64,000 bases of DNA from Tenacibaculum sp. M341 (GTDB lineage Bacteria; Bacteroidota; Bacteroidia; Flavobacteriales; Flavobacteriaceae): positions 186,001 to 250,000 of the forward strand of contig NZ_SJXJ01000002.1 in NCBI RefSeq assembly GCF_004337695.1. Direction: 5' to 3'. A program made the position numbers and the translations under genes. The notes under the pieces are model-generated. The model saw only the letters and a program-made list of their open reading frames with translations. It was not told the DNA's origin and ran no database searches. Numbering within the stretch: position 1 is the first letter of the stretch; every line of letters begins with the position of its first letter. Positions 33,594 to 42,916 of the stretch are shown here, piece by piece.

Positions 33594-34970
33594 TTACCAG
33601 CTAACACCTGCTCCACCACCGCCAGAACTTCCACCGCCCCAACTAGATGAGGAAGAGCTACTTCCACCGCTACTCCAGCCAGAAGAGCCACCACTACTCC
33701 AGCTAGAAGAGCTACTACCAGATGAGCTGGATTGTCTAACTTTTTTAGGTATATGTACTTTGATTGATTCAGAGTAATTACAGTTTCTACATTGATGAAT
33801 TTCTTCTTTTTCTCCGCTTGAAGTATAAGTTGCACTACGAATAATTCTAGTGTGTGACCAACCATAAGTTTTGTATCCACATTGCTTACAATTGCTATAT
33901 GAACTATCTGATCCTTGATATTTAAGAATTAGTACATCATCTTCATTGTCAGTAACCCAAACATCATATTCTATAGCATCTAATTCTTCTTCAAGAATTT
34001 CAGCACGTTTTAAAAAATGTTTTTCTTCAGATTGATTTAATAACCTTAAAGGTTTTCCATTTACTCGACTGTAACGAGGAGCATATCTATACTTTCTAAG
34101 TTTTTGGTTTTTTAAAATAGTTATAAGAATACCATACAAAGGAAAAAGAAAAGCTGCAAATACAATCAAGCATCCCCAGCCATCATTTATAGCTTTAAGG
34201 TCATTGTATTTATCGTAATATTCTTCTTTACTTTGATCGATAGTTTTGATTTTATCATAAGCTCTAAATATTAGTATTCCTGTTAATAATACATAGAAAA
34301 AAGACCAAATAAGAAAAGGCAATCCTAAAAAGTAAGTCGCGGCACCTTCATAACTTATGTTTTGAGAATAAATATCATCAATAGTATCAGGATTGCTTAC
34401 AAATAAATCTATTTTTTCAGTAGCAGCTACGAAACCTTTACCAAATTCACCTTTTTTGAAATAAGGAACAATCTCGTCAGTACCAATTCTATGACAAATT
34501 AAATCGGTTAAAATATGTTCTAAACCATACCCAACCTCAAACTCTGTTCTCCTTTGGTCCATTACTGTTAAAATTAACAATCCGTTATCTTTATCAGCTT
34601 GTCCAATTCCCCATCTTTCAAATAAACTAACAGCAAAATCTTTAGGTACTTCTTGTCCAATACTTGGTAGCGCCACAATAGCTACTTGCACAGTAGTTTT
34701 ATTTTCAATTTGCCATAGCATTTTGTTTAATTTGAAAGTATCTCCGTTAGAAATAATACCATCAGGATCAGATATAAATCCGTTAGCGCCATATTTTTTC
34801 GGATTAGGAACATCTTCTAGCGTATATGTAGATAGCTTTTCATACGAAGGAGCAATAAATATAGGAGCTCTTTTAGATGTGTTATTTTGTAGATCTTCTC
34901 TTTGAATAGCATTGCTAGTTTCCGAAGTAAAAAGTATAAGGAAACTAATTAAAAATGAGAATATTTTCAT
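33594..34970 (-). CDS. TPM-domain membrane protein with zinc ribbon and Ser/Gly-rich tail
   Basis: 458 residues. A signal peptide is followed by a TPM domain (about 50-190; WQIENKTTVQVAIVALPSIG, RWGIGQADKDNGLLI), two TM segments (about 215-235 and 265-285), a cytosolic region with a CxxC...CxxC pair (CKQCGYKT and CRNCNYS) that reads as a zinc ribbon, and a C-terminal Ser/Gly/Trp-rich tail ending in GGGGAGVSW. TPM proteins (YgcG-like) are implicated in envelope maintenance and photosystem repair; the Gly/Ser tail is typical of bacterial members. Role here unknown. Confidence 0.87.
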   Translation of the reverse strand: MKIFSFLISFLILFTSETSNAIQREDLQNNTSKRAPIFIAPSYEKLSTYTLEDVPNPKKYGANGFISDPDGIISNGDTFKLNKMLWQIENKTTVQVAIVALPSIGQEVPKDFAVSLFERWGIGQADKDNGLLILTVMDQRRTEFEVGYGLEHILTDLICHRIGTDEIVPYFKKGEFGKGFVAATEKIDLFVSNPDTIDDIYSQNISYEGAATYFLGLPFLIWSFFYVLLTGILIFRAYDKIKTIDQSKEEYYDKYNDLKAINDGWGCLIVFAAFLFPLYGILITILKNQKLRKYRYAPRYSRVNGKPLRLLNQSEEKHFLKRAEILEEELDAIEYDVWVTDNEDDVLILKYQGSDSSYSNCKQCGYKTYGWSHTRIIRSATYTSSGEKEEIHQCRNCNYSESIKVHIPKKVRQSSSSGSSSSSWSSGGSSGWSSGGSSSSSSSWGGGSSGGGGAGVSW

Positions 34971-35034
34971 GTTTGTTTGGTTTTCTGTTTCATATAGTGC
35001 ATTGTGGTTTACACTATTTTGCTAATATTTTTTA

Positions 35035-35559
35035 TTAAAGGTGTTTTGTGATTTTTTTACTTGTTGGTTTGGTGGTAGAATAATAATAATCGATTAGGTT
35101 TCCATTTTCATCAACTAAATACTTCTGAAAGTTCCATTTAACACTAGAGTTTTTCTTTCCGTTTTGCTCTTTAGAAGTTAACCATTTATATAATGGGTGC
35201 TTACTGTTACCTTTTACTTTTATTTTTTCAGTAATTAGAAATTCTACACCATAATTCAAAGAACAAAATTCTTGAATTTGTGAAGCGTCACCTGGTTCTT
35301 GACCACCAAATTGATTGCAAGGACATCCAATAATTGTTAGTGAATTTTTGTAATTATCATCTAACTCTTGAAGCTCTTTGTACTGTTTTGTAAATCCGCA
35401 TTTAGAAGCTACATTAACAAATAGAATTTTTTTACCTTTCAATTGAGAGAAATCTACAGCATTACCTGCAATATCATTAATTGAAATATCGTAAATAGAT
35501 GTATTAGGTACTTCTTTAGAAGCTTCAGAAGTTAATTTTGCTTTTTTGATTAGTTTCAT
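35035..35559 (-). CDS. Glutathione peroxidase family protein
   Basis: 174 residues. Thioredoxin-fold GPx motifs: VASKCGFTKQY (peroxidatic Cys, not Sec), NQFGGQEPG and WNFQKYLVDENG with the conserved Trp/Asn. Bacterial Cys-type members usually use thioredoxin as reductant and reduce lipid or organic hydroperoxides. The N-terminus has no signal peptide, so it is cytosolic. Confidence 0.93.
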   Translation of the reverse strand: MKLIKKAKLTSEASKEVPNTSIYDISINDIAGNAVDFSQLKGKKILFVNVASKCGFTKQYKELQELDDNYKNSLTIIGCPCNQFGGQEPGDASQIQEFCSLNYGVEFLITEKIKVKGNSKHPLYKWLTSKEQNGKKNSSVKWNFQKYLVDENGNLIDYYYSTTKPTSKKITKHL

Positions 35560-35600
35560 GATTGAAAAATTTATTACTGGGGTACAATAAAGTAGTTATG

Positions 35601-35608
35601 CAAAAATA
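35601..35608 (-). promoter_or_regulatory. Candidate -7 box (TATTTTTG) of the glutathione peroxidase gene
   Basis: TATTTTTG on the minus strand lies 42 bp upstream of the start at 35559. It matches the recurrent TATTTTTG box seen before several other genes here. No clear -33 element. Confidence 0.38.
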
Positions 35609-35652
35609 ACGAATTTCTTTGCCTTTGTTATAACTTGATAATTGCTTGTCAA

Positions 35653-37128
35653 TTATAAATTCAAAATAGCTTTAGTTCGTTTTAATTCATTTGAAAATAG
35701 TTCTTCAGTTATTTTAGAATCATAAAAAGGGATAATTTCTTTTAGTTTTTCTTTGTTTTTATTGATAGATAATAATTCAGGGAAAGCCTTCTCAAGAACA
35801 GTAAGCATAATAGCTGTTGCAGTTGAAGCACCTGGTGATGCTCCTAATAAACAGGTAATGCTTCCGTCTTTACTACTAATTACTTCAGTTCCAAATCGCA
35901 AAGTGCCACCTTCAAAATCATCTTTTTTTATAATTTGAACTCTTTGACCCGCTTTTACAACATCCCAATCTTTTTCATCAGCGTTTTTCATAAACTTTCT
36001 AAGTGCTTCCATTCGATCTTCTTTATTCATTAATACCTGATGAATTAAGTATTTTGTAAGCGGTAAGTTATGCCAAAACGCACCTAACATAGGGTGAATA
36101 TTATCTAGTTTGATAGATTTAAATAAATCGAGATATGAGCCTTCTTTTAAAAATTTAGGGCTAAAACCAGCAAAAGGACCAAATAATAACGATTTTTTAC
36201 CATCAATATATCTAGTATCTAAATGAGGAGTAGACATTGGTGGATCGCCAATTCCGGCTTTACTATAAACTTTAGCATTATGTTTATCTATAATTTCTTG
36301 ATTGTTGCACACAAGCCATTCACCACTTACAGGAAAACCACCATATCCTTCTTTTTCTTCAATCTCTACTTTTTGAAGTAATAATAAACTTCCGCCACCT
36401 GCGCCAATAAAAACATGTTGAGCATCTACATTTTGAACAGCGCCTGTTTTGGTGTTTTTGATAGCTACTGTCCAATCAATTTCAGTATCAGGATCAACAT
36501 CTAAAACTTCATGATTACAATGAACAGGAGTGTCAAATTTTGTAGCTAAAATGTCAAATAATTTTTCGGTTAAAGCTCCGTAATTAACTTCTGTGCCACG
36601 ATCCATTCTTGACGCAGCCATGATTTCATCAGTATCTCTATTTTCAGTAATTAAAGGAAACCATTCTTTCATTTTATGTATATCTCTGGTAAAATCAATA
36701 GAATTAAACATAAAATGTTCTTTAAAAGCATGAAATCTTTTTTCTAAATAATCTGCATTTTCTTTACCAGTTACCCAACTATGATGTTTAACAGACATCA
36801 CAAAGTTATTCGGATTGTCTATATACCTGGTTTCAGTTAAATACGCCCATAATTGCTTCGATATTTCATATTGCTCACATATTTTAACCGCTTTTTCTAT
36901 AGAAATACTACCGTCTTCTTGCTCAGGACAATAATTTAATTCGCACAAAGCAGAATGCCCTGTTCCAGCGTTATTCCATGCAGCTGAGCTTTCTTGTGCT
37001 ACTTTATCTAAACGTTCAAGAATTAATATGTTTAATGAAGGATCTACTAATTTTGCAAGCAGTGCTAGGTTAGCGCTCATAATTCCACCACCTACACAAA
37101 TTAAGTCGTATTCTTTTTCGAAATTCAT
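35653..37128 (-). CDS. mqo: Malate:quinone oxidoreductase
   Basis: 491 residues, full length for the family. FAD-binding GGGIMSANLA at the N-terminus, then ESSAAWNNAGTGHSALCELN, FIGAGGGSLLLLQ, FPVSGEWLVC and a C-terminal SPGASTATAIML. Oxidises malate to oxaloacetate and reduces quinone at the inner membrane face of the TCA cycle, feeding the same quinone pool as Na+-NQR, encoded later in the window. Not operonic. Confidence 0.96.
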   Translation of the reverse strand: MNFEKEYDLICVGGGIMSANLALLAKLVDPSLNILILERLDKVAQESSAAWNNAGTGHSALCELNYCPEQEDGSISIEKAVKICEQYEISKQLWAYLTETRYIDNPNNFVMSVKHHSWVTGKENADYLEKRFHAFKEHFMFNSIDFTRDIHKMKEWFPLITENRDTDEIMAASRMDRGTEVNYGALTEKLFDILATKFDTPVHCNHEVLDVDPDTEIDWTVAIKNTKTGAVQNVDAQHVFIGAGGGSLLLLQKVEIEEKEGYGGFPVSGEWLVCNNQEIIDKHNAKVYSKAGIGDPPMSTPHLDTRYIDGKKSLLFGPFAGFSPKFLKEGSYLDLFKSIKLDNIHPMLGAFWHNLPLTKYLIHQVLMNKEDRMEALRKFMKNADEKDWDVVKAGQRVQIIKKDDFEGGTLRFGTEVISSKDGSITCLLGASPGASTATAIMLTVLEKAFPELLSINKNKEKLKEIIPFYDSKITEELFSNELKRTKAILNL

Positions 37129-37235
37129 GGATATACTTTTAGATTATGAGTAAATATAGAAATTCTAAATTCTTTTTTAAGAGTATGATATTTTCTTAAA
37201 ATTAAGTTTACAATCACTTTTGAGGTCATTTATCC

Positions 37236-37243
37236 TACCTTTG
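37236..37243 (+). promoter_or_regulatory. Candidate -7 box (TACCTTTG) of the DEAD-box helicase gene
   Basis: TACCTTTG is an exact TAnnTTTG match 14 bp upstream of the ATG at 37258. A TTTTG occurs at 37218-37222, only 13 nt upstream, so the -33 element is unclear. Confidence 0.45.
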
Positions 37244-37257
37244 TAAAAAAATATTAC

Positions 37258-38490
37258 ATGCAATTTTCTGATTTATCATTAAACAAATCTATTTTAAAAG
37301 CTTTAACTGAGTTAAGATATCACACAGCAACTTTAGTTCAGCAAAAAGCAATTCCTGAAATTTTAAGTAAAAAAGATGTTATAGTATCAGCACAAACAGG
37401 TACAGGTAAAACAGCAGCATTTTCATTACCTATTATTGAAGGATTAATTGAGGAGCAAGATTCAGAAAAAAGAGAAAAGAAAATTAAGGCATTAATTGTT
37501 AGTCCAACTAGGGAACTAGCAATACAAATAGAAGAAAACGTTAAAGCATATTGTAAATACACAAATCTTAGAACCACTGCTGTTTATGGTGGAGTTTCAT
37601 TAGAACCCCAGAAAGATATTTTGAAAAAAGGGATAGATATTTTAATTGCAACACCTGGTAGATTAATTGATCTTCATAAGCAAGGTTGTGTAGATTTAAG
37701 GCTTTTGAAAACCTTGGTGTTAGATGAAGCAGATTTAATGCTTGATATGGGATTTATTAATGATGTAAAAAAAATAGAAGAGTTGTGTCCGCGTAAAAAA
37801 CAAACGCTTTTATTTTCTGCTACAATGCCCGAAAAAATAGTGGTTTTGGCTAACTCAACGTTAATAAATCCGGTAAAAATTGCAATAAATCCAGAGGTTG
37901 CTACTTCAAAAAATATAGGACAATTATTATATTTTGTACCTAAAAAGAATAAAACAGATTTATGTTTACATCTACTAAGAAATACAATTAATGGAAAAAT
38001 TATCATTTTTAGAAGAACAAAGTTTGGTGTTGGGAAATTAGAGCAAACTCTATTAAAAAATGATTATAAAGTAACTAGTTTACATGGAGATAAAACACAG
38101 TCGTTGAGAAATGAAGCTATTGAGCTTTTTAAAAATAATAAAGTAAATATTTTAATAGCGACAGATGTTGCCTCTAGAGGAATTGATGTAAGTAAAGTAG
38201 ATGCTGTGATTAATTTTGATTTGCCAAATATTCCTGAAACTTATATTCATAGAATTGGTAGAACTGGTAGAGCAGGAAAATCAGGAATAGCCTTTTCTTT
38301 GTGTAGTGCAGATGAAACAGCTTATGTCAGAAAAATTCAAGAAAAATTACAAAGAAAAATTCAGGTAATTGAAGATCATCCTTTTCCTTTAAATAAGCCT
38401 AAACCAAAAAAACAACCTAATACAGTTAGTAAACATAAAAAAGGAAGAAAATCAACTGCGTCAAAAAAGAAGAAAAAACGTTGGTATTAA
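37258..38490 (+). CDS. DEAD-box RNA helicase (RhlE-like)
   Basis: 410 residues. All helicase motifs are present: AQTGTGKT, PTRELA, TPGR, DEAD, SAT, ATDVASRGID and HRIGRTGRAG. A short basic tail (KPKPKKQPNTVSKHKKGRKS) extends the C-terminus, as is common in RhlE-type proteins. Acts in ribosome assembly or RNA decay. Starts 14 bp after a -7 box, so its leader is very short. Confidence 0.95.
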   Translation: MQFSDLSLNKSILKALTELRYHTATLVQQKAIPEILSKKDVIVSAQTGTGKTAAFSLPIIEGLIEEQDSEKREKKIKALIVSPTRELAIQIEENVKAYCKYTNLRTTAVYGGVSLEPQKDILKKGIDILIATPGRLIDLHKQGCVDLRLLKTLVLDEADLMLDMGFINDVKKIEELCPRKKQTLLFSATMPEKIVVLANSTLINPVKIAINPEVATSKNIGQLLYFVPKKNKTDLCLHLLRNTINGKIIIFRRTKFGVGKLEQTLLKNDYKVTSLHGDKTQSLRNEAIELFKNNKVNILIATDVASRGIDVSKVDAVINFDLPNIPETYIHRIGRTGRAGKSGIAFSLCSADETAYVRKIQEKLQRKIQVIEDHPFPLNKPKPKKQPNTVSKHKKGRKSTASKKKKKRWY

Positions 38491-38617
38491 AATTAATATC
38501 TAACAATCTTATTCTATGTTCATAAAAATATTATCACACTTTCTACGTTACAGTAAATAATATTTTTTAATTTTAGGGCATATTACATAAAAATGTAATT
38601 TTATTAATCCCCACTTT

Positions 38618-40252
38618 ATGAGTTACTTAAATATAAACACGAATGTTTTAGGGCTTCGTAATGCAAAACACTTGCTTAGAAGAGCCTCATTTAATTTTTC
38701 TTCAGAAAACATAAAAGAGTTTTCAACATTAACTCCAGAGGAAGCTTTTGATAAGTTGATTGCATCTCAGGCAAATCAATGGTCAGAACCATATGATCCA
38801 AGACCAGAAGATGATCCAGATGGGTATTGGCTTTCGTCACCTAAATTACCAAAAGAGTTTGATGGACAATTTAGAAAAAGAAGGATAGTCACTTCATGGT
38901 GGTGGTATAATGGAGTTCATAAAAACTCTTTGAGAGAAAAGATGACATTCTTTTTACATACATCATTTACAGTATCTAAGGATAATGGAGGTGGGTTATC
39001 GACTCATTTTTTTGATCATATGCGTTTATTAGATTTTTATGCTTTTGGAAATCTAAAAACATTATCAAAAAAAATCACTTTTGATAATTCAATGCTTGAT
39101 TATTTAGATAATACTAAAAACAATGCAAACAATCCAAATGAAAATTATGCAAGAGAGTTTTTAGAGTTGTTTACTATTTTAAAAGCTGAACAGATTGGAA
39201 ATGGAGATTATACGAACTACACTGAAATAGATGTTCAACAAGCTGCAAAAGTATTTTCAGGTATTAAAACAGAGGCGGATAGAACGATTATAGACTCTGA
39301 TACTAATATTCCAATTGGTAGAATTCAATTAAATACACATGATAAAAACGATAAAAAGTTTAGCCATGCGTTTGATAATACAGTAATTACAGGAAAAGAT
39401 ACAGAAGAAGGTGTTGTAGAAGAATTAAATGATTTTGTAGAAATGGTGTTTAGCAAAGATGCTACAGCTATTTCTTTTGTTAGAAAATTATACAGATACT
39501 TTGTAAAGAGTGAATGGAGTGATGAAATTGAAACTAATGTTATTGTTCCTTTAGCTCAAGAATTAAAAGATAATGATTATGAAGTATTACCGATAGTAAA
39601 GAAGTTGTTAACGTGTAATCACTTTTATGATTTAGATGATTCAGATGCTACTGATGAAATTATAGGAAGCATTTTAAAAAGTCCATTACAGTTGTTTAAC
39701 GAGTTAATGACTTTCTTTGACATTAAAATGCCTAATCCAGATACTGAAGCAGAAGAATTTTATGCTTTCTTCAGTTTTGTGCATAACTTTTATTTAGCTG
39801 CAGGAGGAATGATCTTTTGGTCTCCAGATTCAGTAGCTGGATATCCAGCACATTATCAGGCTCCTGATTTTGATAGGCATTGGTTGTCTTCTAACACTGT
39901 GTTAGCAAGGTACAAGATTATAGAAAGTTTATTGACAGGAAGAAATAAGATTGGTAATAATGGACGAATTAATGTTGAGTTAAATACGCCTCTTTTTGTA
40001 CAGAATGTTATTGATAGTCCGTCAATAGCTAAAGATTTAATTAATGAGTTAGCAGGTTATTTATATCCTGAACCTATTAGTGACGAACGTAATTTATACT
40101 TTGCTCAAAATTTACTAGAAGGATTTGAAGACTTTTATTGGACTAATGAGTGGTTGAAATTTGAAGGAACTGGTGATGATGTTATAGTTAAAACCAGATT
40201 AGATGCTTTAATTACACAAATGATTAATGCACCTGAATTTCAATTAATGTAA
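38618..40252 (+). CDS. DUF1800 family protein
   Basis: 544 residues. Typical DUF1800 N-terminus (HLLRRASFNF), WWWYNGVHKNSLREKMTFFL, NENYAREFLELF and FRKRR-type segments. No signal peptide is evident. The family is widespread in Bacteroidota and Planctomycetota, is almost always paired with DUF1501, and is of unknown biochemical role. The DUF1501 gene follows after 34 bp. Confidence 0.9.
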   Translation: MSYLNINTNVLGLRNAKHLLRRASFNFSSENIKEFSTLTPEEAFDKLIASQANQWSEPYDPRPEDDPDGYWLSSPKLPKEFDGQFRKRRIVTSWWWYNGVHKNSLREKMTFFLHTSFTVSKDNGGGLSTHFFDHMRLLDFYAFGNLKTLSKKITFDNSMLDYLDNTKNNANNPNENYAREFLELFTILKAEQIGNGDYTNYTEIDVQQAAKVFSGIKTEADRTIIDSDTNIPIGRIQLNTHDKNDKKFSHAFDNTVITGKDTEEGVVEELNDFVEMVFSKDATAISFVRKLYRYFVKSEWSDEIETNVIVPLAQELKDNDYEVLPIVKKLLTCNHFYDLDDSDATDEIIGSILKSPLQLFNELMTFFDIKMPNPDTEAEEFYAFFSFVHNFYLAAGGMIFWSPDSVAGYPAHYQAPDFDRHWLSSNTVLARYKIIESLLTGRNKIGNNGRINVELNTPLFVQNVIDSPSIAKDLINELAGYLYPEPISDERNLYFAQNLLEGFEDFYWTNEWLKFEGTGDDVIVKTRLDALITQMINAPEFQLM

Positions 40253-40286
40253 AACAAAACAATTTTTATCCCCAAAACTCATTATC

Positions 40287-41924
40287 ATGAAAAGAAGAAA
40301 TTTTATAAAGCTGGCATCTGCATCTACAGCGTTAGGTTTAATGCCTTTTGAAATAAACGCAATGTTAAAAACATTTGATTTATCAATTAACTGTGGAGAC
40401 ATTAGCAACAGAAAATTAGTACTTGTAAATTTAGTAGGAGGAAATGATGGTTTAAATACGACTATTCCTATAAATCAATATGATCAATATGCTAACTTAA
40501 GACCAACAATTAAAATACCTAGTTCAGGTGCAAGTGGTTTTATTAAGTTAGATAGTACTTTGCCTGAAAGCCAACAAATAGGATTACACCCAGCTTTAAC
40601 AGGATTTAAATCATTGTACGATTTAGGTCAGTTACGAATATTACAAGCTGTAGGTTATCCATCTCAAAATAAAAGTCATTTTGCTTCTAAAGATATTTAT
40701 TCAACAGGAAATGATGGAAATAGTTGGAAGAACGGAAATAATTCAGGTTGGATTGGACGTTTTATGGAGAAAAACTATTCTGAAGAAACTGAAGCAGTAT
40801 ATCCATTAGGAGTTCAAATAGGTTCAAGTAAAACCGAATTAGGTTTTCATGGAGCTGAAGAGCATGGTTTGTCTATAAATATTACAGGGCAAGATCCGGC
40901 AGGTTTTTATACCGAAATAAATAGTTTGGCAGGAATAGCTCCAACAAGTATTCCTAACTCAGATTATGGTACAGAATTAAAATATATTGTTGATGTTAAC
41001 AACACATCAAACAAATATTCAAAAGCAATTTCTGATGCGTTTAGCAAAGGGAAAAATGCAATTTCATATGAAGATAATAATCTTTCAAATCAGTTAAAAA
41101 CAGTTGCTAGATTGATTAGTGGAGGATTGGAATCGAAAGTGTATTTAGTTAGTATTGGAGGTTTTGATACTCATAATAGTCAGAATGAAGAGAACGGTGA
41201 TATTAAAGGAAAGCATAATGATTTATTGACTGAGGTTTCAACAGCTATAGAGGCTTTTGTGAAAGACTTAAACGAGCAGTCTATAGGAGATGATGTGGTT
41301 GGGCTAACGTATTCTGAATTTGGTAGAAAGGCTAAAGAGAATGGTAATTTAGGAACAGATCACGGTGAGATAGCACCAATGTTTATTTTTGGAGCTCCAG
41401 TAAAAGGTGGAGTTTCAGGAGATAACCCTGATTTGTCAGAAGCAACTGATGATAATAACTATCAATTAGAAACAATTCAGTATGATTACAGGCAAACAAT
41501 CTCAACCTTATTACAAGATTTTATTGGAGCACCTGAAGCAGTTATAGATCACGCTTTTTTTGATCATACAGCGAATGTGAGTTTTACAAACAATAGTATA
41601 GAAGATATTATAAAAAGTTCTCATTCCATATCTAAAGATTGTATTGCTGATATTAATGATTCAGTAAAACCAAGTAGTAGAAAAAGATGGTTTGCATATC
41701 CTAATCCTTTTGTAGATCAAATAACACTAAACACTTTAGAAGAAGGATTTACAAAGGTTAGTTATCAATTATTCGATAACGTTGGTAAGTTTATACTTTC
41801 TGGAGAACAAGATTTGATTGGAAATGTAGCACCAATAGATTTATTGTCCTTATCGTCAGGATTGTACTTTTTAAAAGTAACCAGCGGAGATCATACGGAA
41901 ACTCATAAAATATTTAGACGCTAA
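40287..41924 (+). CDS. DUF1501 family protein with Tat-like signal and T9SS sorting domain
   Basis: 545 residues. The N-terminus MKRRNFIKLASASTALG has a twin-arginine (RR-x-F-I-K) motif typical of DUF1501 proteins. DUF1501 core: LVNLVGGNDGLNT, LHPALTG, SHFASKDIYSTG, GFDTHN and TDHGEIAPMFIFG (sulfatase-like fold). A C-terminal T9SS sorting domain (about 470-545; FAYPNPFVDQITL) is appended. The combination predicts Tat export followed by T9SS translocation. Partner of the preceding DUF1800 gene; the AraC regulator gene starts 14 bp later. Confidence 0.9.
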   Translation: MKRRNFIKLASASTALGLMPFEINAMLKTFDLSINCGDISNRKLVLVNLVGGNDGLNTTIPINQYDQYANLRPTIKIPSSGASGFIKLDSTLPESQQIGLHPALTGFKSLYDLGQLRILQAVGYPSQNKSHFASKDIYSTGNDGNSWKNGNNSGWIGRFMEKNYSEETEAVYPLGVQIGSSKTELGFHGAEEHGLSINITGQDPAGFYTEINSLAGIAPTSIPNSDYGTELKYIVDVNNTSNKYSKAISDAFSKGKNAISYEDNNLSNQLKTVARLISGGLESKVYLVSIGGFDTHNSQNEENGDIKGKHNDLLTEVSTAIEAFVKDLNEQSIGDDVVGLTYSEFGRKAKENGNLGTDHGEIAPMFIFGAPVKGGVSGDNPDLSEATDDNNYQLETIQYDYRQTISTLLQDFIGAPEAVIDHAFFDHTANVSFTNNSIEDIIKSSHSISKDCIADINDSVKPSSRKRWFAYPNPFVDQITLNTLEEGFTKVSYQLFDNVGKFILSGEQDLIGNVAPIDLLSLSSGLYFLKVTSGDHTETHKIFRR

Positions 41925-41938
41925 TAGCTAAAAGTAGC

Positions 41939-42817
41939 ATGCCAACAAAAACTGATATAAAACAGGTTAGCTTTCAAAATAAAACAAGTGATAGTTTGTT
42001 TGATATTGTTAAGATAGAAGATTTACATGGTATGGAGAATTTAGATCATTCTCCATATAATTTTCATCAGATAGATTTTTACATGCTTGTTTTATTTACT
42101 GAAGGAAGAGGTAGTCATGGAATTGATTTTAATGACTACGAACATAGCAAAGGAACTTTGTTGAGTATACGTAAAGATCAAATTCATAAGTTTAGTAAAA
42201 CCAATTCAAAAGGGTATTTACTGTTGTTTACAGACGATTTTTTAATAAGCTATATTGAAAAAAAAGAGGTTTCAAAATGCTTTCAATTGTTTAATGAGTT
42301 GATTAATTCACCTAAAATTCAATTAAATGATCGTGATTTTGAAGAAATATTGCTTTTAGTTCATAAAATTAAAGAAGAGTATTTTGAAGTGCATGACGAG
42401 CAATCTACAGGAATTATATGTAGTTTGCTGTACATCTTAATTAGTAAAATTTACAGATTAAAGTCTACAGAAAACGTAACTACTTTTAACAAGAAATATC
42501 TATCAGAATTTATAACATTACAAACACTAGTTGAAACTAATTGTTTTGCAACAAAAAAAGTAAACGATTATGCCGATTTAATGTCTGTAAGTTCTAAAAC
42601 TCTTAATAATATAACCAATTCAATTCTACATAAGCCCGCCAAAAAATTTATTAATGAGATTTTTATAACAAAAATAAAAAGGCTTTTAATCAATACTAAT
42701 TTATCTATTAAAGAGATAGCATACCAATGTGGATTTGAAGAAACTACAAATTTTTATACTTTTTTTAAAAAAACAGTGTTAACTACTCCTGAAACATTTC
42801 GAAATTCACATAAGTGA
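41939..42817 (+). CDS. AraC-family transcriptional regulator
   Basis: 292 residues. A cupin-like ligand-binding N-terminal domain (about 20-150; FTEGRGSHGIDFNDY) and a C-terminal double HTH (about 195-290) with IKRLLINTNLSIKEIAYQCG and FYTFFKKTVLTTPETFRN, the second recognition helix region. It follows the DUF1501 gene by 14 bp and is probably transcribed with it. The next gene (SnoaL-like lipoprotein) is a candidate target. Ligand unknown. Confidence 0.93.
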   Translation: MPTKTDIKQVSFQNKTSDSLFDIVKIEDLHGMENLDHSPYNFHQIDFYMLVLFTEGRGSHGIDFNDYEHSKGTLLSIRKDQIHKFSKTNSKGYLLLFTDDFLISYIEKKEVSKCFQLFNELINSPKIQLNDRDFEEILLLVHKIKEEYFEVHDEQSTGIICSLLYILISKIYRLKSTENVTTFNKKYLSEFITLQTLVETNCFATKKVNDYADLMSVSSKTLNNITNSILHKPAKKFINEIFITKIKRLLINTNLSIKEIAYQCGFEETTNFYTFFKKTVLTTPETFRNSHK

Positions 42818-42880
42818 ATATTTTCCCGTTTTTATACTCTATAAACTTGTTTGTATATCTAACACAGTATTGTTGTGTTT

Positions 42881-42888
42881 TAATTTTG
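42881..42888 (+). promoter_or_regulatory. Candidate -7 box (TAATTTTG) of the SnoaL-like gene
   Basis: TAATTTTG, an exact TAnnTTTG match, lies 28 bp upstream of the ATG at 42917. No well-spaced -33 TTG. Confidence 0.4.
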
Positions 42889-42916
42889 CCTTGCAATAGA
42901 ATTTAATTTTAATAAT

